DNA from: Marmoricola sp.
GTDB taxonomy: Bacteria > Actinomycetota > Actinomycetes > Propionibacteriales > Nocardioidaceae
Direction of reading: 5' to 3'
NCBI GenBank assembly: GCA_025964795.1
Contig: JAOPYC010000123.1
Span: 1-64,000, forward strand
Length of the DNA stretch: 64,000 nt
The translations under genes were made by a program, and so were the position numbers. Position 1 is the stretch's first letter; every line of letters begins with the position of its first letter. This document shows, piece by piece, positions 35,695 through 44,600 of the stretch. Below the pieces are notes generated by a model, which saw only the letters and a list, made by a program, of their open reading frames with translations, searched no databases and was not told where the DNA came from.

Positions 35695-36996
35695 TCAGGC
35701 GAAGTCGCCCTTGCGGATCAGGGCGTGGATGCCCGTCGTACGGTCCACGACCTGGGAGACCTGGAAGTCCGACGCGGCGGACAGGTAGGCGTAGGCGACC
35801 GGCCCGGCCATGCCGAGGTCCTCGGTGAGGAAGGCCATCGCGTTGCGCACGGCCGTCTTCATCGCGACGTCCAGGCTGGTGGCGTTGCCGCCCTTCTCCG
35901 GGCCGTCGGGGTCGCTGAGGCCTATCGGGATCCAGTGCTCCCGGTTCTCCGCGAACGGGTAGTCGAACGCCGCCTTCGGCGCCCCCACCTCCCCCTTCTT
36001 GATGACGGTGAGCCGGAAGGTCGGGCGCAGCGACCCCTCCATCGCGGTGAGGGCCACCTCGCCGTCGCCCTGCGCCATGTGCGGGTCGCCGGCGTAGAAC
36101 AGGGCGCCGGCCACCTGGACCGGCAGGTACAGCGTCGAGCCCTGGGTCAGGTCGTTGATGTCGATGTTGCCGCCGGCGTCGGTGGGTGGCACCGAGTCGA
36201 CCACGGCGGAGGTGTCGCGGGCGACGCCCATGATCCCCATGAACGGGTGCAGGTCGAAGCCGACGCGGACCTTGCCCGGGAGCCGGCCGCGCAGCGCGCC
36301 CCGGGCTCGCTCCACCGAGGCGAAGACGCTGATGTTGCCGCCCTGGTTGAAGTAGGCCTGGTTCTGCGGGACGCCCCGGAACTGCTCGGGGTACTCCCCC
36401 GGCAACGCCCCCTTGCCGTGCCGGTTGGAGATCACGCCGTACGGCACCCGGAGCGGGAGCTCGAGCACCTCGATCTTGAGCACGTCGCCGGGCCGGGCAC
36501 CGCGGACGGCGATCGGCCCGGTGACCACGTGCGGTCCCGGCCCGTCGTGCCGAGAGCGGGCGGCCACCGCGATGGCGTCCTGGAGCACTTTCGCGTGGGG
36601 CACGCCGTAGGACTCGAAGAAGGCGCGCGGGTCCTTGCCCTGGTCCTCCAGGACACCCTCGTGCGAGATCGTGTCCATGGTGACGACTGCGCCGGAGTGC
36701 ACCACGGCGACCGGCTCGCTGTCCCGGTTGGGCAGCTTGCCCCAGTAGACCTCCTCGGGACGGGCGGGCACGTAGCGACCCCGTGACCGGCCCACGCCGG
36801 GTTGCAGCACCGGCGTCGAGCCCGAGGACAGTCGTCGCCGGGAGGAGGCACGAGCCTGCGTGGGCACGAACAGGGCCCCGGTGCCGGCGGCCCCGGCTGC
36901 GCCGAGCAGCGTACGGCGACCGACGCCCGTACTCACCTCCTGGACCAGGACCTGCTGCTGTTGCTGCTGTACGTCGGACAGTGACTGGTCGGACAC
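35695..36996 (-). CDS. Secreted acetamidase/formamidase family protein (Tat signal)
   Basis: 433 residues from the GTG at 36996, 7 nt after GGAG. N-terminus has a Gln run (residues about 12-17) and a twin-arginine signal GVGRRTLLGAAGAAG ending near TQARA, so it is exported folded. The mature part is an FmdA_AmdA domain: VAVVHSGAVVTMDTISHEG, HVVTGPIAVRGARPGDVLKIEV, GDPHMAQGDGEVALTAMEG. Family members hydrolyse formamide or acetamide to ammonia and acid. An exported member is unusual, since characterised ones are cytoplasmic. The substrate is not certain. Confidence 0.88.
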   Translation of the reverse strand: MSDQSLSDVQQQQQQVLVQEVSTGVGRRTLLGAAGAAGTGALFVPTQARASSRRRLSSGSTPVLQPGVGRSRGRYVPARPEEVYWGKLPNRDSEPVAVVHSGAVVTMDTISHEGVLEDQGKDPRAFFESYGVPHAKVLQDAIAVAARSRHDGPGPHVVTGPIAVRGARPGDVLKIEVLELPLRVPYGVISNRHGKGALPGEYPEQFRGVPQNQAYFNQGGNISVFASVERARGALRGRLPGKVRVGFDLHPFMGIMGVARDTSAVVDSVPPTDAGGNIDINDLTQGSTLYLPVQVAGALFYAGDPHMAQGDGEVALTAMEGSLRPTFRLTVIKKGEVGAPKAAFDYPFAENREHWIPIGLSDPDGPEKGGNATSLDVAMKTAVRNAMAFLTEDLGMAGPVAYAYLSAASDFQVSQVVDRTTGIHALIRKGDFA

Positions 36997-37124
36997 GGGC
37001 GGGCTCCTCGGTGCCGATTGCTGGACGTGACCAACCAATCAAGTTCAGGTTTCACTGGAGTTCGGCCGCTGTTGCCGCGTCGTTAACCGCTCCTGCCGGT
37101 TCGTGTGAGACGACCACGGGTCCC

Positions 37125-37451
37125 TCAGGCCCGGGCGGCGTCCTCCACGCACCGGATGGCCCACGGCAGCGCCTCGAGGCGCCCCTCCGGGATGGGCCGC
37201 CCGCACACGTCGCAGGCGCCGTACGTCCCCTCGTCCAGCTTCTCGAAGGCGCGCAGCACGTCGGCGCGCACCACCTGGAGCTTGTCGTGGATGGCCACCT
37301 GCGCCAGCCGGTCGACGGCCATCGAGGTGCCCTCCCCGATCCGCTTGCCGAACGAGATCGACCCCTGGTCGGCGGGCTTCTTCTCCAGCGTCGTCATCTG
37401 GTCGTCGATCTCGGCGAGCTTGTCGGTGAGGGCGGTGCTGGGGTCATCCAT
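37125..37451 (-). CDS. TraR/DksA-type zinc-finger protein lacking the fourth Cys
   Basis: 108 residues. N-terminal coiled coil (about 5-72), then the TraR/DksA C4 finger: Cys80 and Cys83 in CDVCGRPI, Cys101 in AIRC. The fourth Cys expected at about 104 is absent (CVEDAARA), so zinc binding would be by three Cys or by another residue. DksA-like proteins bind the RNA polymerase secondary channel; in actinobacteria their role is less clear. It lies between the formamidase and phosphodiesterase genes, same strand. Confidence 0.85.
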   Translation of the reverse strand: MDDPSTALTDKLAEIDDQMTTLEKKPADQGSISFGKRIGEGTSMAVDRLAQVAIHDKLQVVRADVLRAFEKLDEGTYGACDVCGRPIPEGRLEALPWAIRCVEDAARA

Positions 37452-37486
37452 CCCTCCAGCATGCCTGCCGGGTCGCGAGACGTGGG

Positions 37487-38416
37487 TCAGTCCAGCGGGT
37501 TCTCGTGGGCCCAGACGGGCGAGTTCTTCGCGGAGAGCAGCTCGTGCCGCTCGGCGGGGTCCATCTCCTCGATCTGGGCGGCCAGCGAGAACGGGTAGCC
37601 CGCGACCTCGCCCGCGTCCGGGATCGGCACCACGGAGTGCACGATCCGGTCCTCGTAGAGATGCATCATCGTCACCGCCTGGTGTCCGTCGACGGCGGAG
37701 AGCAGTCGGTCGACGGGCGCCGGGTCGGCCATGTAGCAGGTCGCCGAGGCCACCGAGACCGGGACGCCGGCGAACGTGGAGTAGGACGAGAAGTGGAAGT
37801 GGCCGCCGATCACGCCGCGTACGTCGGTGCCGGTGATCACCTCGGCCAGCAGGTGCTGGTCGTGGAGCTCGATCAGCTCGGCCGCGCGGGTCATCGGGAT
37901 CGGGATCGGCGGGTGGTGCAGCGCGATCAGGGTCCCGTGCTCGGCGGGCTCGGCCAGCACGTCGCCCAGCCAGGTCAGCTGCGCGGCCGAGAGCTCGCCG
38001 TGGTGGTAGCCGGGGACGCTGGTGTCGAGCGCGACGATGCGCAGGCCGTCGACGTCGTGCACCCGGTCCTGCGTGGTCGCCTCGGTCACCTCTTCCCCGA
38101 ACAGCTCGCGGGCGTAGTGCTCACGCTCGTCGTGGTTGCCCATCACCCAGACCACCTCGGCGCCGAGCTCGGCGGCGGCCGGCTCGACGATCTCGCGCAG
38201 CGTCACGTAGGCCTTGGGCTCCGCCCGGTCGGCGAGGTCGCCGGTGAACACGATGGCGTGCGGCGGCATCTCGAGACGGCCCAACTTGGCCATCGCCCGG
38301 CGGAGGTTCTCATGAGTGTCGATTGCGTCGTACATCCTGCGTTCGGCAAGCAGGTGCGGGTCGCTCACATGAGCGACGACATGGCGAGGAAGTGGGTGCT
38401 GCCCCAGCGGCTTCAC
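37487..38416 (-). CDS. Calcineurin-like phosphodiesterase, CpdA/3',5'-cAMP phosphodiesterase type
   Basis: 309 residues from a GTG at 38416; the true start is uncertain because no ribosome site is seen and the frame is open upstream. Binuclear metallophosphatase motifs: HVSDPHLL, FTGDLADR, VMGNHDERE, LHHPP and GGHFHFSSYS. This set is that of class III cyclic nucleotide phosphodiesterases (CpdA, Rv0805). It may degrade cAMP in the cytoplasm; a GlxR-type site elsewhere in the window shows cAMP signalling is likely in this organism. Divergent from xth. Confidence 0.87.
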   Translation of the reverse strand: MKPLGQHPLPRHVVAHVSDPHLLAERRMYDAIDTHENLRRAMAKLGRLEMPPHAIVFTGDLADRAEPKAYVTLREIVEPAAAELGAEVVWVMGNHDEREHYARELFGEEVTEATTQDRVHDVDGLRIVALDTSVPGYHHGELSAAQLTWLGDVLAEPAEHGTLIALHHPPIPIPMTRAAELIELHDQHLLAEVITGTDVRGVIGGHFHFSSYSTFAGVPVSVASATCYMADPAPVDRLLSAVDGHQAVTMMHLYEDRIVHSVVPIPDAGEVAGYPFSLAAQIEEMDPAERHELLSAKNSPVWAHENPLD

Positions 38417-38453
38417 GGAGAAAGCGTAGGCCCCTGTCCACGTGGCGGACACA

Positions 38454-38459
38454 TAGGCT
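38454..38459 (+). promoter_or_regulatory. -10 box, leaderless start of xth
   Basis: TAGGCT lies 6 nt before the ATG at 38466 and no ribosome site is present. Confidence 0.5.
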
Positions 38460-38465
38460 CGCCGG

Positions 38466-39239
38466 ATGCGCATCGCTACCTGGAACGTGAATTCCCTCCG
38501 CAGCCGGATCGACCGGGTCGAGGCGTTCCTGCAGCGCCACGACATCGACGTGCTCGCCCTGCAGGAGACCAAGGCCCGCGAGGACCAGCTGCCGCTGATG
38601 GGACTCTCGGTGCTCGGCTACGACATCGCCGCGGTCGGCCACGACCAGTGGAACGGGGTCGCGATCATCAGCCGGGTCGGCATCGAGGACGTGGAGGTCG
38701 GCTTTCCCGGCATGCCGACCTGGGGCGACCCGGCGGCGGCCGAGGCGCGCGCGATCGGGGCGACCTGCGGCGGCGTACGCGTCTGGTCGCTCTACGTCCC
38801 CAACGGCCGCAAGGTCGACGACCCGCACTACGTCTACAAGCTCGAGTGGTTGGCCCGCCTCCGCGACGCCGCCCGCTCGATGACGGGTGACGTCGCTCTG
38901 GTCGGCGACTGGAACATCGCGCCGCAGGACGACGACGTCTTCGACATCGCCCAGTTCGCGAAGAGCACCCACGTCACACCGGCGGAGCGCGCGGCGTTCA
39001 CCGGCTTCCTCGAGGACGGGTACGCCGACGTCGTGCGCCCCTTCACGCCCGGCCCGGACGTCTACACGTACTGGGACTACTACCGCCAGCGCTACGAGCG
39101 CAACCGCGGCATGCGCATCGACTTCGTCCTCGGCAACCCGTCCTTCGCCGCCCGGGTCACCGGCGCGTCCATCGACCGCGAGGAGCGGGCCGGCAAGGGG
39201 GCCAGCGACCACGCCCCGGTGATCGTCGACCTCGACTAG
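38466..39239 (+). CDS. xth: Exodeoxyribonuclease III
   Basis: 257 residues, Mg-dependent AP endonuclease/3'-5' exonuclease for base excision repair. Family motifs in order: NVNSLRSR, LALQETK, YVPNGRK, GDWNIAP, and SDHAPVIVDLD at the C-terminus with the catalytic His. Length is normal. A TAGGCT box 6 nt before the ATG and no ribosome site suggest a leaderless message. Divergent from the phosphodiesterase gene; rmuC follows in the same direction. Confidence 0.95.
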   Translation: MRIATWNVNSLRSRIDRVEAFLQRHDIDVLALQETKAREDQLPLMGLSVLGYDIAAVGHDQWNGVAIISRVGIEDVEVGFPGMPTWGDPAAAEARAIGATCGGVRVWSLYVPNGRKVDDPHYVYKLEWLARLRDAARSMTGDVALVGDWNIAPQDDDVFDIAQFAKSTHVTPAERAAFTGFLEDGYADVVRPFTPGPDVYTYWDYYRQRYERNRGMRIDFVLGNPSFAARVTGASIDREERAGKGASDHAPVIVDLD

Positions 39240-39278
39240 CTCCCAGGTCCTGTCGGTGGGGGGTGCCACCCTCGGGGC

Positions 39279-40406
39279 ATGGACATCGTGCTTCCCCTCC
39301 TGACCTTGGTGATCGGCACCCTGCTCGGGGCGGTGGCAGTGCTGGTGTGGTCGCGGCGGGCCGGGGACCCGGACGTGCTGCGGGCGCTGTCGGCGCGCGG
39401 GGACGACCAGGCGGTGCTGCGCGACGGGCTCGACCGGCTGCACGAGCGACTCATGGACGTCGAGCAGCAGCGGGCCTCCTGGCAGGGCCAGCTCCGCCAG
39501 CAGGTCGACGATATGCGGCACAGCACCGACCTCCTGCGGCGCGAGACGGGCGCCCTGTCGACCGCGCTGCGCAAGCCGCACGTCCGCGGGCAGTGGGGTG
39601 AGCTGCACCTGCGCAAGGCCGTCGAGCTGGCCGGGATGGTCGAGCACTGCGACTTCCACGAGCAGGTCCACATCGCCCACCAGGACGGCAACCTGCGGCC
39701 CGACCTGGTGGTCCGGCTGGCCGGCGGCCGCTCCGTGGTGGTCGACGCCAAGGTGCCGCTCGACGCCCACCTCGACGCGCTCGCCACCGACGACCCGGAG
39801 GAGGCCGCGGCGCACCTGCGTCGCCACGTCCGCCAGGTGCGCAGCCACGTCGACACGCTCGCGGGCAAGGCCTACTGGCGTTCGATGCCGGGGGCGCCGG
39901 AGTTCGTGGTGATGTTCGTGCCCGCCGAGTCGTTCCTGGCGGCGGCGCTGGACACCGACCCCTCCCTGCTGACGTACGCCGCCACCCGAGACGTGGTGAT
40001 CGCGACGCCCACGACGCTGATCGCCCTGCTGCGCACGGTCGCCCACGGCTGGACCACCGAGGCCCTCGCCGAGCGCACCCGCGAGATCCACGAGCTGGGT
40101 CGCGAGCTGCACACCCGGGTCGGCGTCATGGGCGGGCACCTCGACAAGGTCGGCCGGTCCCTCAAGGGCGCGGTCGAGGCCTTCAACAGCGCTGTGGGGT
40201 CCATCGAGAGCCGGGTGCTGGTCACCGCCCGGCAGTTCGAGGACATCGGGGTCACCCGGGAGGAGCTGGCCCGGGTGCAGCCGGTGACCCAGGTCCCCCG
40301 CCCGTTGACGGCCGCCGAGCTGCTGGACGCGGTGGCCGAGGAGCGGCCCGAGCTGCCGCCCGCCGGCGACACGCCCACCGGCGAGTCGCACCGTTCCAGC
40401 GCCTGA
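39279..40406 (+). CDS. rmuC: DNA recombination protein RmuC
   Basis: 375 residues. N-terminal membrane anchor IVLPLLTLVIGTLLGAVAVL (residues about 3-22), a coiled coil to about 100, then the RmuC nuclease-like domain: RGQWGELHLRKAVELAGM, VDAKVPLDAHLDAL, VMFVPAESFLAAAL. RmuC limits rearrangements at inverted repeats and is thought to be an endonuclease of the PD-(D/E)xK type. It lies 39 bp after xth, so both DNA-maintenance genes may be co-expressed. Confidence 0.93.
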   Translation: MDIVLPLLTLVIGTLLGAVAVLVWSRRAGDPDVLRALSARGDDQAVLRDGLDRLHERLMDVEQQRASWQGQLRQQVDDMRHSTDLLRRETGALSTALRKPHVRGQWGELHLRKAVELAGMVEHCDFHEQVHIAHQDGNLRPDLVVRLAGGRSVVVDAKVPLDAHLDALATDDPEEAAAHLRRHVRQVRSHVDTLAGKAYWRSMPGAPEFVVMFVPAESFLAAALDTDPSLLTYAATRDVVIATPTTLIALLRTVAHGWTTEALAERTREIHELGRELHTRVGVMGGHLDKVGRSLKGAVEAFNSAVGSIESRVLVTARQFEDIGVTREELARVQPVTQVPRPLTAAELLDAVAEERPELPPAGDTPTGESHRSSA

Positions 40407-40413
40407 GGCGGCC

Positions 40414-40419
40414 TACCTT
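40414..40419 (+). promoter_or_regulatory. -10 box, leaderless start of the DUF6542-like gene
   Basis: TACCTT lies 6 nt before the GTG at 40426 and no ribosome site is present. Confidence 0.4.
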
Positions 40420-40425
40420 GAGCCT

Positions 40426-40950
40426 GTGAGCGCACCCACCCTGTGGGAAGAGGGCCGGATGGCAGGCAGCCGCATCACGCGGTTGTCGGTTCTGGGCGGC
40501 CTGCTGCTGCTCGCCCTCGACCTGGCGGTCTTCGACCGGCTCACCCTCGTGTTCGACATCGGCTTCGTGCTGCTCTGCGTCGGCGCCGCGCTCGCGGTGC
40601 ACCCCCGTGACTTCTTCCGGATCGGTGTGCTCCCGCCGCTGCTGCTCCTCGGCCTGATCACCCTGGTCGCCCTGGTGCACCGGGACTGGATCGCCGAGCC
40701 GGGCGACGGGCTCGTGCAGGCCGTCGTCTCCGGGCTCGCGCACCGGGCCAGCGCCCTGTTGACCGGCTACCTGCTGGCGCTGGGCGTGCTTGCCATGCGC
40801 CAGCGGGTGATGGTGCGCCGTCGTCACTCGAAGCGAGCAGGATCCCCGGCGCCGACCCGCGCCACCACCGGCGGGCCGTCGGAGAAGTCGACGACGGTGG
40901 TGGGCTCGGAGCCCGTCTCGCCGGAGTCGATCACCGCGTCCAACCAGTGA
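40426..40950 (+). CDS. Small membrane protein (DUF6542-like) with a tail antisense to yciO-type gene
   Basis: 174 residues. After a short polar start there are three or four hydrophobic helices (about 20-35, 40-57, 66-83, 100-125), then a basic cluster RQRVMVRRRHSKR. From about residue 137 the tail is Ser/Thr/Pro-rich without hydrophobic content. The last 127 bp overlap the 3' end of the convergent gene, so the tail may be an extension after loss of an earlier stop. I link it to DUF6542 only from its position near ispH and its topology. Confidence 0.65.
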   Translation: MSAPTLWEEGRMAGSRITRLSVLGGLLLLALDLAVFDRLTLVFDIGFVLLCVGAALAVHPRDFFRIGVLPPLLLLGLITLVALVHRDWIAEPGDGLVQAVVSGLAHRASALLTGYLLALGVLAMRQRVMVRRRHSKRAGSPAPTRATTGGPSEKSTTVVGSEPVSPESITASNQ

Positions 40951-41444
40951 TCCAGCTCCTCCTTGATCTGCCAGCCGTCGGTCATCGGCTCCTCGGTGTC
41001 GGGCATCAGCAGGGTGCTGGACAGCAACGGCTCGCCCAGCTCCTCCAGCAGCGCCTTCACGACCGGGTGGTCGGGGATGCGTACGCCGACGGTGCGCTTC
41101 TTGGGGTGCATCAGCCGCTTCGGCACCTCGCTGGTGGCGGGCAGGATGAACGTGTAGGGCCCGGGCGTGGCCGCCTTGACCGCACGGAAGGCCGCATTGC
41201 TCAGGTGCACCAGCTGCCCGAGCTGCGCGAAGTCCTTGCAGACGAGGGTGAAGTGGTGCTTGTCGTCGAGCCGGCGCAGGTTCTTGATGCGGTCGAGCCC
41301 GTCGCGATTGCCGAGCTGGATGCCCAGCGCGTAGCAGGAGTCCGTCGGGTAGGCGATCAGGCCGTCGTCGCGGAGCACGTCGACCACCTGGGAGATGGCC
41401 CGCGGCTGCGGGTTCACCGGATGTACGTCGTAGTAGCGGGCCAC
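40824..41444 (-). CDS. YciO/Sua5-family threonylcarbamoyl-AMP synthase-like protein
   Basis: 206 residues. YrdC-like fold with YPTDSCYALG, KHHFTLVC and SNAAFRAVKAATPGPYTFIL. The pattern is closer to the YciO branch than to TsaC, which makes threonylcarbamoyl-AMP for the t6A tRNA modification, so the exact role is unsure. The GTG start at 41444 overlaps the ispH stop by one base, suggesting coupled translation. The 3' end overlaps the convergent membrane-protein gene by 127 bp. Confidence 0.87.
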   Translation of the reverse strand: MARYYDVHPVNPQPRAISQVVDVLRDDGLIAYPTDSCYALGIQLGNRDGLDRIKNLRRLDDKHHFTLVCKDFAQLGQLVHLSNAAFRAVKAATPGPYTFILPATSEVPKRLMHPKKRTVGVRIPDHPVVKALLEELGEPLLSSTLLMPDTEEPMTDGWQIKEELDHWLDAVIDSGETGSEPTTVVDFSDGPPVVARVGAGDPARFE

Positions 41445-42454
41445 TACGAGCCGCTCTGGGCCGCCGCAGCCTGGCGGATGTCGCGACGCAGCTCCGGCGG
41501 GAGCGCGAAGATCAGCGACTCCTCGGCCGTGTGCACCGCCTGCGCGTCGGGGTAGCCACGGTCGGTCAGGAAGCCCAGCACCCCGGCGACCAGGTCGTCC
41601 GGGACGGAGGCGCCGGAGGTGACGCTGACGTTGTTCACACCCTCGAGCCAGGCCTCGTCGATCTCGCTGGCGTCGTCGACGCGGTAGGCCGCCTTGGCGC
41701 CGGCCTCGAGCGCGACCTCGGCCAGCCGGACCGAGTTGGAGGAGTTGGCCGAGCCGACCACGATGACCAGGTCGGCCTCGGGGCTGATCTCCTTGACCGC
41801 CAGCTGGCGGTTCTGGGTGGCGTAGCAGATGTCGTCGCTCGGCGGGTCCAGCAGCATCGGGAACCGGCGACGGATCGCGTCCACGGTGGCCATCGTCTCG
41901 TCCACCGACAGCGTCGTCTGGGACAGCCAGGCGACCTTCGAGGGGTCGCGCACGACGATGCCGTCCACGTCGTCGGGGCTCTGCACCAGCTGGATGTTGT
42001 CGGGGGCCTCGCCGGCGGTGCCCTCGACCTCCTCGTGCCCCTCGTGACCGATCAGCAGGATGTCGTAGTCGTCGGCCGCGAAGCGCTTGGCCTCGTGGTG
42101 GACCTTGGTCACCAGCGGGCAGGTCGCGTCGATCGTCTTCAGGCCGCGCTCCTTGGCCTGGAGGTGCACCAGCGGGGACACGCCGTGGGCCGAGAACACC
42201 ACGGTCTTGCCCTCGGGGACCTCGTCGAGCTCCTCGACGAAGATCGCGCCGCGGGACTCGAGGTTGGCGACCACGTGCTTGTTGTGCACGATCTGCTTGC
42301 GCACGTAGACCGGGGAGCCGTAGAGGTCGAGCGCCTTCTCCACGGTGATCACGGCGCGGTCCACCCCCGCGCAGTAGCCGCGGGGAGCAGCCAGTCGGAC
42401 AGCACGGTCGGCCTCGTCGGGCGAGAGGACGCTCGGCGTACCCAGGTCAGTCAT
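41444..42454 (-). CDS. ispH: 4-hydroxy-3-methylbut-2-enyl diphosphate reductase
   Basis: 336 residues. Last enzyme of the MEP isoprenoid pathway, with an iron-sulfur cluster. The three cluster cysteines are in GYCAGV, DATCPLV and [10 protein letters not shown]; the catalytic region SQTTLS and SSNSVRL phosphate site are also present. Length fits bacterial IspH. A TACGAT box (42462-42467 on the minus strand) lies 7 nt before the ATG, so the message is probably leaderless. Divergent from xseA over 37 bp. Confidence 0.96.
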   Translation of the reverse strand: MTDLGTPSVLSPDEADRAVRLAAPRGYCAGVDRAVITVEKALDLYGSPVYVRKQIVHNKHVVANLESRGAIFVEELDEVPEGKTVVFSAHGVSPLVHLQAKERGLKTIDATCPLVTKVHHEAKRFAADDYDILLIGHEGHEEVEGTAGEAPDNIQLVQSPDDVDGIVVRDPSKVAWLSQTTLSVDETMATVDAIRRRFPMLLDPPSDDICYATQNRQLAVKEISPEADLVIVVGSANSSNSVRLAEVALEAGAKAAYRVDDASEIDEAWLEGVNNVSVTSGASVPDDLVAGVLGFLTDRGYPDAQAVHTAEESLIFALPPELRRDIRQAAAAQSGS

Positions 42455-42461
42455 GGGGTCA

Positions 42462-42485
42462 ATCGTAGGTGCCGGGCCTTAGGGT
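42462..42485. promoter_or_regulatory. Back-to-back -10 boxes of ispH and xseA
   Basis: TACGAT (minus strand, 42467-42462) precedes the ispH ATG by 7 nt, and TAGGGT (42480-42485) precedes the xseA ATG at 42492 by 6 nt. The 37-bp gap leaves no room for ribosome sites, so both messages appear leaderless. Confidence 0.55.
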
Positions 42486-42491
42486 CACCCA

Positions 42492-43754
42492 ATGGCCATG
42501 GACACCTCGCCGGAGCATCCGGCGCCTGTGCGCCAGATCACCCAGGCGATCGGCCAGTGGATCGACCGGCTGGGCGCGGTCTGGGTCGAGGGGCAGGTCA
42601 CCCAGATCTCCCGGCGCGGCGGCATGAACACCGTCTTCCTGACCCTGCGCGACAAGCTCGCGGACATCTCCGTCCAGGTCACCTGCAACCGCGCGGTCGT
42701 CGACTCGCTGCCGACTCCGCTGGTGGAGGGCGCCCAGATCGTCTGCCACGCCAAGCCGTCCTTCTACGCCAACCGCGGCACGCTGTCGCTCGCCGTCCGC
42801 GAGATCCGGCTGGTCGGCGAGGGCGAGCTGCTCGCCCGCCTCGAGCGGCGGCGGCAGCTGCTCGCCGCCGAGGGCCTGTTTGCCGGCGAGCGGAAGCGCC
42901 CGCTGCCGTTCCTGCCGCGCAACGTCGGGCTGGTGACGGCGCAGAGCTCCGCGGCCGAGCGCGACGTCCTGGAGCACGGCCGGCGGCGCTGGCCGGGCGT
43001 GCGCTTCACCGTGAAGTACGCCGCGATGCAGGGCATGCACGCCGCCCGGGACGTGATCGAGGCCGTGCAGGTGCTCGACCGCGACGCCGACGTGGACGTG
43101 ATCGTGGTCGCGCGCGGCGGCGGCTCCGTAGAGGACCTGCTGCCGTTCTCCGACGAGACGCTGATCCGGGCCGTCTTCGCGCTCACCACCCCGGTCGTCT
43201 CGGCGATCGGGCACGAGCCGGACTCCCCCATCCTCGACCTGGTCGCCGACGTCCGGGCCTCGACACCGACCGACGCCGCCAAGCGGGTGGTGCCCGACGT
43301 GGCCGAGGAGGCCCAGCGGGTTCTGCAGGTGCGCGAGCGCGGCCGCGTCGCCATCCGCGGTGCCGTCGAGCGAGAGCTCCATCTCCTGGCCTCGCTGCGC
43401 TCCCGCCCGGTCCTCGCCGACCCCCGCACCGGGCTGGTGGAGCGGCTCGCCGAGGTGGACGGCCTGCACGAGCGGGCCCGGCGTACGTTCCGGCACCGGA
43501 TCGACCGCGGCGACGACGACCTCGTCCACCAGATCGCCCGGGTGCGGGCGCTCTCGCCGCTGGCCACGCTGCGCCGCGGCTACGCGGTGCTCTCCGACGA
43601 CCAGGGACAGGCCCTCTCCAGCGTTGCGACGCTGGAGCCCGGGCACCAGATCCACATCCGGGTGGCCGACGGCCGCATCGGCGCCACCACGACGACGGTC
43701 GACCAGATCGACCTGATGCCCGACGACAGCGACGAAGAGGACGACCGTGCCTGA
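42492..43754 (+). CDS. xseA: Exodeoxyribonuclease VII large subunit
   Basis: 420 residues. N-terminal OB fold ([20 protein letters not shown]), then the nuclease region with [33 protein letters not shown] and [11 protein letters not shown], and a helical C-terminal domain. Together with XseB it degrades single-stranded DNA from both ends. The ATG at 42492 appears leaderless. xseB overlaps its last 8 bp, as in many bacteria. Confidence 0.95.
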   Translation: MAMDTSPEHPAPVRQITQAIGQWIDRLGAVWVEGQVTQISRRGGMNTVFLTLRDKLADISVQVTCNRAVVDSLPTPLVEGAQIVCHAKPSFYANRGTLSLAVREIRLVGEGELLARLERRRQLLAAEGLFAGERKRPLPFLPRNVGLVTAQSSAAERDVLEHGRRRWPGVRFTVKYAAMQGMHAARDVIEAVQVLDRDADVDVIVVARGGGSVEDLLPFSDETLIRAVFALTTPVVSAIGHEPDSPILDLVADVRASTPTDAAKRVVPDVAEEAQRVLQVRERGRVAIRGAVERELHLLASLRSRPVLADPRTGLVERLAEVDGLHERARRTFRHRIDRGDDDLVHQIARVRALSPLATLRRGYAVLSDDQGQALSSVATLEPGHQIHIRVADGRIGATTTTVDQIDLMPDDSDEEDDRA

Positions 43755-43962
43755 GCCAGCCAGCGAGACAGACCTCTCCTACGAGGACGCCCGCGACCAG
43801 CTGATCGAGGTGGTGCGCACCCTCGAGCAGGGCGGCACCAGCCTGGCGGAGTCACTCGCGCTCTGGGAGCGCGGCGAGGAGCTCGCCAAGGTCTGCCAGC
43901 GCGCCCTCGAGGGCGCCCGTGCCCGCCTCGACGAGGCGATGGGCGCGGAGTCCGAGGACTAG
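43747..43962 (+). CDS. xseB: Exodeoxyribonuclease VII small subunit
   Basis: 71 residues, a helical hairpin: [20 protein letters not shown] and [23 protein letters not shown] in parts are the family signature. GTG start at 43747 inside xseA. Its TAG stop shares the sequence CTAG with the stop of the convergent DUF4245 gene, so the two genes overlap by 3-4 bp. Confidence 0.94.
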   Translation: MPEPASETDLSYEDARDQLIEVVRTLEQGGTSLAESLALWERGEELAKVCQRALEGARARLDEAMGAESED

Positions 43963-44558
43963 TTGTTCGAGAGGCTGGCCGCGAGCTTCCGGATCGTCGC
44001 CTCCGGGGCGGTGCCGACCACCAGCCAGGCCTCGACGGGCTTGGCGCCCGATCCCGACGAGCGCGCCACCGCGTAGTCCCCGCCCGAGTCCGTCCAGGTC
44101 TGCCAGGTCTGGCCGTCGATGGTGACGTCCTTCCCGCGCTCGGCGTTGACGTCCACGTGCTCGCTGGCGAGGTCCGCGATGCTCGAGCGACCCTCCTCGA
44201 TCCCGACGTACTTGCCCTGGTCGGTCAGCATGCCGAGGTGCCAGGAGGGTGACGCCCCCGGGATGTACGCCGCGCTGGTCGCCTTCCACCCGCTCGGCAG
44301 CGGGTCCGGGACCAGGATCTGGAGCTGCTGGTCGGCCCGGGCGGCCGTCACCTGGCCCGAGTAGTCCACGACCTGGACAGGCGTGGCCTCGTCGTCACCG
44401 AGCAGCGCCTTGACCGCGGCGAAGGCCAGCACCGCCACCACGATCACGATCATGGCGCCCACCAGCCCGCCGAAGCTGCGCGAGTAGCGCCCGCCGGCGG
44501 CACCGGCGGACCCGCCAGCCGGTGGGCCGGTGGGAGTGGGGTCCTGCGTCTCGGTCAT
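43959..44558 (-). CDS. DUF4245 membrane-anchored protein
   Basis: 199 residues. A Pro/Gly-rich N-terminus, one transmembrane helix ([20 protein letters not shown], about 31-50) and an extracytoplasmic DUF4245 domain with [34 protein letters not shown] and [15 protein letters not shown]. Function unknown; the gene is commonly next to glpX in actinobacteria (Rv1100 in M. tuberculosis), as here, where it is divergent from glpX by 42 bp. Confidence 0.88.
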   Translation of the reverse strand: MTETQDPTPTGPPAGGSAGAAGGRYSRSFGGLVGAMIVIVVAVLAFAAVKALLGDDEATPVQVVDYSGQVTAARADQQLQILVPDPLPSGWKATSAAYIPGASPSWHLGMLTDQGKYVGIEEGRSSIADLASEHVDVNAERGKDVTIDGQTWQTWTDSGGDYAVARSSGSGAKPVEAWLVVGTAPEATIRKLAASLSNN

Positions 44559-44587
44559 GGACCCATCCTGCCAACCGGCGTGGAGGA

Positions 44588-44593
44588 TACGAT
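44588..44593 (+). promoter_or_regulatory. -10 box, leaderless start of glpX
   Basis: TACGAT lies 7 nt before the ATG at 44601. Confidence 0.5.
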
Positions 44594-44600
44594 CAGTGCC

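Noticed and set aside
41531-43804. 757-codon plus-strand frame spanning ispH antisense and xseA in another frame
   Set aside because: Crosses two well-identified genes in non-coding frames; no domain visible.
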